NCBI GenBank assembly: GCA_934254585.1
Contig: CAKQLF010000002.1
Location: 1 to 64,000 of the forward strand
Direction: 5' to 3'
Origin: an uncultured Alphaproteobacteria bacterium
GTDB taxonomy: Bacteria; Pseudomonadota; Alphaproteobacteria; RF32; CAG-239
DNA length: 64,000 nt
The position numbers and the translations under genes are program-made. Each line of letters begins with the position of its first letter. Positions within the stretch are counted from its first letter, which is position 1. Shown piece by piece: positions 8,613 through 16,246 of this stretch. The notes under the pieces were generated by a model. That model was not told the origin of the DNA, made no database searches, and saw only the letters and a list, made by a program, of their open reading frames with translations.

Positions 8613-9040
8613 TCCAGTTCCATCACTTGTTTATATCTTTCGTCAATTGACATCTGGTCGAGCACCAGTTGGTTAATTTCCATAACTTTATCATCATCAA
8701 TATTTAGGGCGTGAGCCGTCTTTATGACAAAATCGACCTCGTTGTCATCTAAATCACCATCGCCGTTGGCAACGCTAAGCAGCTCTTTGATTAAGAACAG
8801 ACAGCTCGTGCGGTCAAACCTTCTTTTAACTTCGCTGATAACTTCATTTTCAGACAAAACTTTAGTCAGTTCTTCGGTATATTTTTTAGGTATTTGATAT
8901 TGTTCGGCCAGATTTTTCATAAATGAACGTTCGTTAGCATCAACTTTACCATCTTTACCAATCATTCTTATAATCATACGTAAAAATAATAACTTTTCTT
9001 CAACTTCTAATTTTTCCACATATTCAAAACCTTTAACCAT
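8609..9040 (-). CDS. TerB-like (DjlA/TerB superfamily) protein
   Basis: 143 residues, all-helical in appearance. Two similar halves each carry an acidic loop typical of the TerB fold: GKDGKVDANERSF at residues 28-40 and ANGDGDLDDNEVDF at about 91-104. TerB-like domains are metal-associated helical domains found in tellurite-resistance and stress proteins; a specific function is not deducible. No signal peptide, so cytoplasmic. It overlaps the EF-hand gene by 4 bases in convergent orientation and has a good SD (AGGAGAAAG) before the ATG at 9040. Confidence 0.65.
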   Translation of the reverse strand: MVKGFEYVEKLEVEEKLLFLRMIIRMIGKDGKVDANERSFMKNLAEQYQIPKKYTEELTKVLSENEVISEVKRRFDRTSCLFLIKELLSVANGDGDLDDNEVDFVIKTAHALNIDDDKVMEINQLVLDQMSIDERYKQVMELD

Positions 9041-9160
9041 AACTTTCTCCTTATTTTTTTGATATTTGTAGCATAATACCTCATATTTGTTAATTTTTTA
9101 TGACAGAAAATTATTATTTTCTCCATAAAACGGCTTTTTACGGCTTTAAACAATTGTCAC

Positions 9161-9191
9161 TTGACTTTTGTTAATTTTTGTCTACTATAAT
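9161..9191 (+). promoter_or_regulatory. Promoter-like site for the 9228 gene
   Basis: TTGACT and a perfect TATAAT, separated by 19 bases (longer than the optimal 17), 37 bases before the ATG at 9228. Confidence 0.45.
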
Positions 9192-9227
9192 AGGCATCAA
9201 TTTATTATTAACTTAATTTTTATCATT

Positions 9228-9824
9228 ATGGAGCAGATTAAATTTGAAGCATTGCGTGATTGTCTGAAAAAATATGACATAACCAGAGAAGAATTGTATA
9301 AATTTGCGAATTCTGAGTATAAATTTATACCAACTCCGCTTCCGATTGTGCTAAAAAAAGGCAATGAACTTAAAATTATTGGCGGGTTTGATTCTTTTCA
9401 CATAGATGAAATTTGGGGAATTCAAATTCACGATAATTACTTACTACGTTTCAATTCTTTTTCGGAAAAATCTTTTAACAATATTCAAAAAGAAGTTTCC
9501 AATCTGATTTTTAACGGTAAGGAATGCTCATTACCAAAAAATTCAGATGTTGAGCTTATTTTTGACTCTTTAGTTTATAATTACGACAAAATATTAGAAA
9601 CTAAAGAGCTGGCAATCAAAAACGGATATATTGAACATACTTGGAAGTTACTTGCTGGTTTTTGGTTTAATGAATACAGTATATATTTTCTCTCAGAAGA
9701 CAGCGTCTCTTGCAATAATTTATATCGCCGTATCGGATTTCGGCCGGCAAGAAATTCTCAGGGAATTAGAGAAGATTATATACTATCTTCAAATATCAAT
9801 GTAAACTTAATTATCAAAATTTAA
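9228..9824 (+). CDS. Hypothetical protein
   Basis: 198 residues from the ATG at 9228. The reading frame continues upstream to 9168, but that extension runs through the promoter, so the internal ATG is preferred, although no strong SD is present. Soluble, AT-rich coding, no signal peptide. Phrases such as PTPLPIVLKKGNELKIIGGFD and RRIGFRPARN do not lead me to a family. It stands alone between the divergent TerB-like gene and convergent polA and ends just before a strong bidirectional terminator. Confidence 0.6.
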   Translation: MEQIKFEALRDCLKKYDITREELYKFANSEYKFIPTPLPIVLKKGNELKIIGGFDSFHIDEIWGIQIHDNYLLRFNSFSEKSFNNIQKEVSNLIFNGKECSLPKNSDVELIFDSLVYNYDKILETKELAIKNGYIEHTWKLLAGFWFNEYSIYFLSEDSVSCNNLYRRIGFRPARNSQGIREDYILSSNINVNLIIKI

Positions 9825-9834
9825 CTCTGGCGAA

Positions 9835-9870
9835 CAAAAAATCCTGTGCATTTTAGCACAGGATTTTTTG
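9835..9870. terminator. Bidirectional intrinsic terminator between the 9228 gene and polA
   Basis: Stem ATCCTGTGC / GCACAGGAT around a short loop, flanked by A5 on the left and T6 on the right, so it can terminate both convergent genes. Confidence 0.9.
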
Positions 9871-9871
9871 T

Positions 9872-12580
9872 TTAATGCGCCGAAGCCCAAGTGTCGCCGA
9901 CACCGGTTTCCACAACCATTTTCACCGCCGTATCTGCTGCCTCTTCCATAATTTTTTGTAACAAAGCGGCAGTTTGTTCAGCGTGCTCGGTTTTAACTTC
10001 CAAAACCAATTCATCGTGCACTTGCAGCAATAAGCGTCCGTCCAACTGATGCTCTTTCATTGCTTGAAAAACCTTCTGCATTGCCAATTTTACAATATCG
10101 GCCGCCCCGCCCTGTATTGGCGCGTTTATAGCCGCGCGTTCGGCAAAAGAGACCACACGATGATTTTTATCATTAATCCCAAGCACAGCGCATTTACGTC
10201 CCATCGGTGTCAAAACATAGCCGTGACCACGGGCAAACGCTATGGTCTTTTCCATATAGGTTTTAACTTCCGGCATTGCGGCAAAATAAGAATCTATATA
10301 TTGTTTGGCAATTTCCTTTGTGGTACCGATTTGTTTAGCCAAACCAAATTGAGAAATTCCATAGACAATACCAAAATTAATGGCTTTAGCGCGGTTGCGG
10401 TGTTCTCTATCCACTTCTTCGGGCTTTAATCCAAACACCCGAGCAGCTGTGGCGGCGTGAATATCAATTCCGGCGGCAAAAGCCTCTTTCAAGGCCTTAA
10501 CATCAGCCACCGACGCCAACAGACGCAACTCCATCTGGCTGTAATCGGCAGCTACAATTTTATAGCCCTTTCGCGCCACAAAGCAAGCACGGATTTTACG
10601 TCCGATTTCCGAGCGGTTCGGAATATTTTGCAAATTCGGATTAGATGAGGCCAAACGCCCCGTATTGACAACGGTTTGCGAAAAGGTTGTGTGCACGCGG
10701 TTGTTCTTATCTTTAACTTCCAACAAAGCCGTGGTATAAGTTGATTTTAGTTTGGCATAACTGCGCCACTCCAAAATTTTAGCGGCAATTTCGTGTTCTT
10801 CCGCCAACTGTTCCAAAACTTCGGCACTGGTATTGTAATTTCCGGTTCCGGCCGTCTTTTTAGCCCCGCTAAAACCGAGTTTATCAAACAGAATTTCTCC
10901 GATTTGCTTTGGAGAACTCAAGTTAAAAGTTGTTCCGGCCAATGCAAAAATTTCGCTTTCAATCTGCTTCATTTGCCGCGCAAATTCATTATTAAGTTCC
11001 GCCATACAATTTTCATCAATTGTAATTCCCTCGTCTTCCATTTTCATCAAAATTTGAATCAAACGACGGTCGAGCATTTCATAAACATACATTTTATGTT
11101 CGTGAAACAGATTGTCCTTCAGCAGATTATAAATACGCAAAACATAATCTGCGGTTTCAAAAACATAATTTCCGTATTCTTCGGAGAAAAAATTAATTTT
11201 TTTAATTTTTTGAGTTAGTTTCGGCTCGGCGATTTTTTTATCCAACAGCATTTCGCTTAAAACCGCAAGCGTGTGTTCGTGCAGTGAACTGTCAATATCA
11301 TACGACATCACGGCCGCGTCGTGATATGGCCACAAATCCAACTGTTTGCCGCAAATCTTATTCAGATAATGCCATTGAGTTTTCAAATCCAAGGCGATTT
11401 TAAGAATATTTTTATTTTCAAATACCGCCGTCAAGAATTTACAAACCATATCATTGCTTAATTGCGAAAATTCCTCATGCGCAAACAAATCAGCTCCGCC
11501 GGCAACTTGCGGAATCGGCAGATAATACGCGCTGTTTTCGGCTGTGCTCAAACTCAAAGCCTCCGGTTCAACCCCATTGTGCATCACTTGGAAACTAAAC
11601 TGCCGAGTTTGCATAATTTCTTGGTGCAATAGTTGTAAATCTCCGCGGTTTTGCACTTTTATATATCTTGCCGGTTCTTCTTTTTTTGTTATCGGCTGAC
11701 CGCCCCCTAAAGCGCAACACCTGTCCTCAACCCATTTTTGAAGCTTAGGCAAAATGCTCTTAAACCCCAATCCGGAAACAAAATTCAATAATGTTTCGGC
11801 ATCAGGAGCCTTACACTTAAATTCTTCCAATGAATGTTCCACCGGCACGTCATTTTTCAAAGTCACCAATTTAAGCGACAACTCGGCCGAAGCTATATTT
11901 TGCATTACCATTTCACGGCGTTTTGCTTGTTTTATATTTTTCGCATTATCCAAAACGCCTTGCAGCGAGCCAAACAAATTGACCAATTCGGCCGCCGTTT
12001 TCGGTCCAATCCCCGGAATCCCCGGAATATTATCAATTTTATCACCGGAAAGAGCCTGCACATCTACCACCTTATCGGGATACACGCCGAATTTTTCCTT
12101 AACATCTTCCGCTGTAAAGAATTTATCTTTCATTCCGTCATAAAATTCCACATGAGGACGAATAAGCTGCATTAAATCCTTATCTGCCGAAACCACAACT
12201 GCGTCGTGACCGGCCTCGACCGCTTGTTTGGCATAAGTGGCAATCAAATCGTCCGCTTCATAACCTTCTTGTAAAATACACGGCAAATTCAGATTTTCCA
12301 CCGTTTTGTAGATTAGTTCAAACTGAGGAATCAACAATTCCGGAATTTCGGCTCTGGTCGCCTTGTAATCGGCAAAAAAATTGTTGCGAAAGTTTTTTCG
12401 CTTAGCGTCAAACAAAACCACGCAATAATCACAAGGAATAGTTTTTATCAGACGCATAAACATCGTTAAAAAACCATAGACAGCGTTAACCGGTGTTCCG
12501 TTAGGCGCAGTCATTGTCGGCAACGCATAAAACGCTCTGAAAATATAACCCGAACCATCAATCAAACAAACTTTTGCCAT
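9872..12580 (-). CDS. polA: DNA polymerase I
   Basis: 902 residues with the three-part PolI layout. Residues 1 to about 290 form the 5'-3' exonuclease (FEADDL-type EGYEADDLIATYA; DKIDNIPGIPGIGPKTA). A middle 3'-5' exonuclease-like domain follows, then the family A polymerase: motif A DYSQMELRLLA, O-helix RAKAINFGIVYGIS, motif C VHDELVLEV. It performs repair synthesis and Okazaki primer removal. The exonuclease I motif that should read DxE appears here as FSFQVMHNG (near residue 330), so proofreading is probably lost. An AAGGAGAAAA SD precedes the ATG. It is divergent from the PBP gene. Confidence 0.97.
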   Translation of the reverse strand: MAKVCLIDGSGYIFRAFYALPTMTAPNGTPVNAVYGFLTMFMRLIKTIPCDYCVVLFDAKRKNFRNNFFADYKATRAEIPELLIPQFELIYKTVENLNLPCILQEGYEADDLIATYAKQAVEAGHDAVVVSADKDLMQLIRPHVEFYDGMKDKFFTAEDVKEKFGVYPDKVVDVQALSGDKIDNIPGIPGIGPKTAAELVNLFGSLQGVLDNAKNIKQAKRREMVMQNIASAELSLKLVTLKNDVPVEHSLEEFKCKAPDAETLLNFVSGLGFKSILPKLQKWVEDRCCALGGGQPITKKEEPARYIKVQNRGDLQLLHQEIMQTRQFSFQVMHNGVEPEALSLSTAENSAYYLPIPQVAGGADLFAHEEFSQLSNDMVCKFLTAVFENKNILKIALDLKTQWHYLNKICGKQLDLWPYHDAAVMSYDIDSSLHEHTLAVLSEMLLDKKIAEPKLTQKIKKINFFSEEYGNYVFETADYVLRIYNLLKDNLFHEHKMYVYEMLDRRLIQILMKMEDEGITIDENCMAELNNEFARQMKQIESEIFALAGTTFNLSSPKQIGEILFDKLGFSGAKKTAGTGNYNTSAEVLEQLAEEHEIAAKILEWRSYAKLKSTYTTALLEVKDKNNRVHTTFSQTVVNTGRLASSNPNLQNIPNRSEIGRKIRACFVARKGYKIVAADYSQMELRLLASVADVKALKEAFAAGIDIHAATAARVFGLKPEEVDREHRNRAKAINFGIVYGISQFGLAKQIGTTKEIAKQYIDSYFAAMPEVKTYMEKTIAFARGHGYVLTPMGRKCAVLGINDKNHRVVSFAERAAINAPIQGGAADIVKLAMQKVFQAMKEHQLDGRLLLQVHDELVLEVKTEHAEQTAALLQKIMEEAADTAVKMVVETGVGDTWASAH

Positions 12581-12730
12581 TTTATTTTCTCCTTAACCGC
12601 CAATATAAAAGCTTTTTTGATTTTCGCCAAGTATTAAAAATAAACAACAGTAAATTTGTTTATAAAAACTTCTTTAACTTATTTTATTTATTATGCGCTA
12701 ATAAGAATATTTAGCAATTGAAGGTGTGAT

Positions 12731-14803
12731 ATGCCGCAGAATCTTAAACAAAAAATTCGCCGTAATTTGAAGAATGGCTTAGTCTATATGGAAAATACCG
12801 TTAAAAAGACCAAAGCCAAAAGTTCGGCAAAGAAAAAATCCGGAGCTAAAAAATCCCGCAACTCTAAAAAGAAGAACAATTCAAAGTCACTATTGAAAAC
12901 TTTGTTTATTTTAGGACTTTGGCTTGGACTGTTTTTGTTTATCACCATCGGCTCTTATGTGACATATTGCTATTTTACAATGCCGGACATAGCCAAGGCT
13001 GTGGCACAAACCCGTCAACCCTCAACCACAATTATGGCGGAAAATGGGAACGATATTGCTAAATTCGGCAACGTTTACGCCGACGTGATTTATCCCGATA
13101 AATTACCGAAAAATTTAACCAACGCCATTATTGCCACTGAGGACCGACGTTTTTATAAACATTTTGGTTTTGATGTTTGGGGTTTCGGGCGGGCTATGGT
13201 CACAAACCTGTTTCGCGGCCGCTATGCTCAAGGAGCTTCAACCATTACTCAGCAAGTGGCTAAAAACATTTTTCTAACCCCGAATAAAAACATCAAACGC
13301 AAGGTGCAAGAACTTTTATTGGCCTTTTGGTTGGAAAATAAGCTGACTAAAAATCAAATTATGGCTCTTTATTTAAACAGAGTTTATTTCGGTTCCGGCA
13401 ACTATGGCGCGGAAGCCGCCGCCAACTGGTATTTTAATAAAAGCGCGGCCGATTTAAACTTGCGTGAAGCGGCTCTTTTAGCCGGTATGCTGAAAGCTCC
13501 TAACCGCTATAATCCGATATTAAACCGTCAAAACGCCTTAAAGCGCGCCGATGTGGTTTTAAACAATATGCGGGAATGTGATTATATCAACGAAAAACAA
13601 TTTGCCGCGGCAAAAAATTTGCCGATAAGTGATGGTCAGCAATATCGTGTCAGCGGCGGCAAGCATTTTGCTCAATATGTTTACGACGAAGTAAACAGCT
13701 ATGTCGGAGAACGCTCGGTAGATGTAAATGTAATGACAACTCTTGACCAAAAACTGCAAGAAGCTGCCGAAAAGATTTTACACTCGCATATTTGGGGTGC
13801 GAAAGGCAAAAATGTGAGCGAAGGTGCCATTGTGATAATGGATTATAACGGCGCAATTAAGGCGATGGTCGGCGGTATGGATTATAACCGCAGCCAATTT
13901 AACCGCGCGGTGCAATCTGTACGTCAATCCGGCTCGGCCTTTAAGCCGTTTGTTTATTTAACCGCTTTACAATATGGTTTTGCTCCGGACAGCATTGTAA
14001 ACGACGCACCGCTGAAAATAGGTAAATGGCAACCGGCAAATTACAGCAAACGCTATTATGGCAAAGTTACGCTTGATTATGCCCTAACCCATTCCTTAAA
14101 CGTAGCAACTGCCGCGCTTTCCCGCGAATTATATCTGAAAGATATTGCCGCCAACGCGCAAAAAATGGGAATTGGCACCAAAATTACTTTAACGCCGTCT
14201 ATGGTTTTGGGCACAAACGGCGTTAGAGTGATTGATATGGCGGCTGCTTATGCTGTTTTAGCCAATGGAGGCTATGCCGTTTGGCCACACGCCATAAATG
14301 AAATTTCCAGTAAAAACGGACATCAGCTTTATGTTCGGCAAGCGGATAAGCAAAAGCAAATTATAGATGGAACAATTGTACGGCAAATGGCCGAAATGCT
14401 CAGCCACGTCATTAATCGCGGAACCGGCAAAAAAGCCCGATTACCATATTTTGCCGCCGGAAAAACCGGTACGACGCAAAATTATCGTGACGCTTGGTTT
14501 GTGGGTTGGGCCGGCGGTTATGTGGCCGCGGTTTGGGTTGGCAACGACAATGAAAAACCAATGAATAAAGTCGGCGGCGGCACTATTCCGGCGGAAATTT
14601 GGCACGATGTTATGTTGGCGGCGCACAATATAAATCCGATAAACACAACGGAAAATGACGGAATAGCCTCGCTTATTGATGATACCGCGACCGCTTCCGA
14701 CAGTATTGGTGATTTAATTGAAGAAGAAAATTTGGATAATTCCGTTCAAGATTCTTCGTCAACTCCGTCGACTTTGGATGGTTTAATTGACAGCATATTC
14801 TAA
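12731..14803 (+). CDS. Class A penicillin-binding protein (PBP1A family)
   Basis: 690 residues. A very basic, Lys/Ser-rich cytoplasmic tail (residues 1-55) leads into one membrane segment (about 57-80). The glycosyltransferase domain (family GT51) follows, with its catalytic Glu in ATEDRRFYKHFGFD and the QGASTITQQVAKN motif. The transpeptidase domain has SGSAFKPF (SxxK), SLN (SxN) and KTGTT. It polymerises and crosslinks peptidoglycan in the inner membrane. The C-terminus (from about 645) is acidic and low complexity. The start at 12731 has an AAGGTG SD; a second ATG 57 bases on is an alternative. It is convergent with prepilin 3. Confidence 0.95.
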   Translation: MPQNLKQKIRRNLKNGLVYMENTVKKTKAKSSAKKKSGAKKSRNSKKKNNSKSLLKTLFILGLWLGLFLFITIGSYVTYCYFTMPDIAKAVAQTRQPSTTIMAENGNDIAKFGNVYADVIYPDKLPKNLTNAIIATEDRRFYKHFGFDVWGFGRAMVTNLFRGRYAQGASTITQQVAKNIFLTPNKNIKRKVQELLLAFWLENKLTKNQIMALYLNRVYFGSGNYGAEAAANWYFNKSAADLNLREAALLAGMLKAPNRYNPILNRQNALKRADVVLNNMRECDYINEKQFAAAKNLPISDGQQYRVSGGKHFAQYVYDEVNSYVGERSVDVNVMTTLDQKLQEAAEKILHSHIWGAKGKNVSEGAIVIMDYNGAIKAMVGGMDYNRSQFNRAVQSVRQSGSAFKPFVYLTALQYGFAPDSIVNDAPLKIGKWQPANYSKRYYGKVTLDYALTHSLNVATAALSRELYLKDIAANAQKMGIGTKITLTPSMVLGTNGVRVIDMAAAYAVLANGGYAVWPHAINEISSKNGHQLYVRQADKQKQIIDGTIVRQMAEMLSHVINRGTGKKARLPYFAAGKTGTTQNYRDAWFVGWAGGYVAAVWVGNDNEKPMNKVGGGTIPAEIWHDVMLAAHNINPINTTENDGIASLIDDTATASDSIGDLIEEENLDNSVQDSSSTPSTLDGLIDSIF

Positions 14804-14843
14804 GAAGTGAAAAATATGAAATTTCACCATAATATGTTATTTA

Positions 14844-15749
14844 TCAAAAATAAATGACCAAAAAACAATCACTGTCTTCTTTTACGGCACAATAACTACA
14901 AGCTTGATGTATTGTTACAACATCCATATCCCGTAGACACTTTTGGGATTCAGAACACTCAGTATCACCAAAATAAAAAAATCTTTTATTTACGCCACTT
15001 AAATCAAAAAAATCTACTCTATGAATAACTGAATGTAGTGGCTGAAAAAGTCTTTGCATTAAATTTTCACATAGTTGTGTAGAAAAATCCGGAGATGCAT
15101 CAAGCGTCAAATCAAAAACCAATTCGTTATAACGTGATAACAAATGAAGACGATTACCGATTTCATCTTTGACTTTGGCAAAAGAATAATAATTTGTATC
15201 CCAAGATGATGGAATTAAATCAAGTGCCAACACAGCGTCTTTTATAGATGTCTGCCCTCCTGTTACAACTAAGGATTTTCTATACTCAACTAATCCACGA
15301 AACAAATAAGCATATTGATCAACCAATCGATTTAATTTATACATATCCATCGCTTTGGAATAGCCGGCAATTCCACCCACGCTCAAAACGCCGATTATGG
15401 CCAAAACGCCAAGCATTTCAATCATTGACCGGCCTAAACAACAAATGTCATTGCGAGCACAGCAAAGCAATCTGGTAACCTCGCCCCGTGCGGGAGAGGT
15501 CGACACGGTAGTGTCGAGTGAGGGGTAATTAAACAACTTGCAACCACTGAATAGACGCCCCCTGTGTCCGTCACCCACGGGCGTGACGCACAGTCTGACC
15601 CGTGGATCTAGATTCGCGGGTCTAAGCCCGCGAATGAGGCTAAAGAAGTGCCTTAGAATACCACTTAAAAAGTGCCGATTAATGACATTGTGCCCACAAA
15701 TCACCTCAAAAACCCGTCTTAAAAGCCCCATTTTGCCATTTTCTAACAC
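14844..15749 (-). CDS. Type IV prepilin/pseudopilin-like protein 3
   Basis: 301 residues from a GTG at 15749 with AGGAG 7 bases upstream; the N-terminal 30 residues are homologous to prepilin 5 (compare GLLRRVFEVICGHNVINRHF), which supports this start. The leader is 106 residues, containing 24-bp-repeat-encoded units, a palindrome-encoded RPANLD block and SPARGEV, then G106|RSMIEM and the invariant helix. The mature domain shows LCENLMQRLFQPLHSVIH (the PLHS motif of prepilins 2 and 4) and a Cys-rich tail. Upstream lies the candidate invertible promoter (15777-15959). Divergent from prepilin 4, convergent with the PBP gene. Confidence 0.85.
   Translation of the reverse strand: MLENGKMGLLRRVFEVICGHNVINRHFLSGILRHFFSLIRGLRPANLDPRVRLCVTPVGDGHRGRLFSGCKLFNYPSLDTTVSTSPARGEVTRLLCCARNDICCLGRSMIEMLGVLAIIGVLSVGGIAGYSKAMDMYKLNRLVDQYAYLFRGLVEYRKSLVVTGGQTSIKDAVLALDLIPSSWDTNYYSFAKVKDEIGNRLHLLSRYNELVFDLTLDASPDFSTQLCENLMQRLFQPLHSVIHRVDFFDLSGVNKRFFYFGDTECSESQKCLRDMDVVTIHQACSYCAVKEDSDCFLVIYF
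15447..15526 (-). repeat. Palindromic repeats in prepilin 3 leader (two families)
   Basis: A TCATTGCGAGC...AAGCAATC palindrome, a repeat type scattered in many bacteria, lies next to an inverted copy of the CCTCTCCCGCACGGGGCGAGG block. The latter is preceded on the minus strand by CTCACTCG and the palindrome ACAC tacc GTGT. Both are translated in frame in the leader. Confidence 0.75.
15587..15690 (-). repeat. Palindrome plus 24-bp tandem repeats in prepilin 3 leader
   Basis: GACGCACAGTCTGACCCGTG and TTCGCGGGTC...CCCGCGAATG palindromes are followed by units starting CGCGAATGAG, TTAGAATACC and GATTAATGAC at 24-bp spacing. They encode variants of HFFSLIRG. The block matches the leaders of prepilins 2 and 5. 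Confidence 0.7.
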
Positions 15750-15776
15750 TTTGATTCTCCTTTATTTTTTCTTCTT

Positions 15777-15959
15777 TTAAAGTCCAATTTAAACCACCGT
15801 TTAAAACGGACTCTCAAAAATGGAAAATCAAAAAAATCTCCAAACCCGAAAAAATGTTGAAAATATAAAAAGTTATTGCAATGTTTGCACCTTTCTCCTA
15901 TACTCCAAAATATAGCAAAAAAGAGTCCAAAAATAACGGTGGTTTAAAACGGACTTTAA
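15777..15959. promoter_or_regulatory. Candidate invertible promoter segment A (between prepilins 3 and 4)
   Basis: Two 30-bp dyad sites, 15782-15811 and 15925-15954, bound about 110 bp. Site 1 is GTCCAATTTAAAC, then CACC, then GTTTAAAACGGAC; site 2 is GTCCAAAAATAAC, GGTG, GTTTAAAACGGAC. The central dinucleotides are AC (15796-15797) and GT (15939-15940), so the sites are in inverted orientation. Inside lies TTGCAA, 17 bases, TATACT (15876-15904), now pointing away from prepilin 3 and toward prepilin 4. A weaker opposite promoter (GTGCAA, 17 bases, TATATT) overlaps it. The outer ends are flanked by TTAA on both sides. Segment B at 60244 is a diverged copy with identical sites. Confidence 0.5.
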
Positions 15960-16027
15960 ACCATATCCCAACTAACTGTTTTAGCCTGTTTTATTTTGTT
16001 TTTTAGTTTTTACGAAGATAAATTTTA

Positions 16028-16056
16028 TTGATTTATTAAAAAGAGTTTGCTAGACT
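16028..16056 (+). promoter_or_regulatory. Promoter-like site upstream of prepilin 4
   Basis: TTGATT, 17 bases, TAGACT, located 42 bases before the ATG at 16098. Confidence 0.4.
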
Positions 16057-16097
16057 TTGGACATTAAACAATTCACCTATTTTATGAGGAAAGAAAG

Positions 16098-16246
16098 ATG
16101 AAAAATAAGCAATCAAAAGGTCTCTCTCTCTCTCTGCAAATTCTAAATGTCTGATTAAAGGCACATTTTCTGCTGTTACAGACGTTTTTGCAAGTTTTTT
16201 CAGAAAAAATGATATATTAAAAAATAACAAGCTCAACAGCGATTCT
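16098..16246 (+). other. Out-of-frame start of prepilin 4 with a (TC)7T tract
   Basis: ATG at 16098 follows a good SD (GAGGAAAG) and a promoter-like site. It encodes MKNKQSKGLSLSLQILNV and then stops at 16152-16154. The tract TCTCTCTCTCTCTCT occupies 16121-16135. The prepilin 4 frame is open, without a stop, from 16109 through 17149 but has no ATG in this leader stretch. Deleting 2 bases (or adding 4) in the tract joins the ATG to the prepilin frame, giving a leader of about 136 residues before the peptidase site. Confidence 0.7.
16121..16135 (+). repeat. TC dinucleotide tract (candidate slippage site)
   Basis: Seven TC units plus T, placed 20 bases after the SD-equipped ATG of prepilin 4. 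Dinucleotide tracts of this length at gene starts are known contingency loci in Haemophilus, Neisseria and others. Confidence 0.75.
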
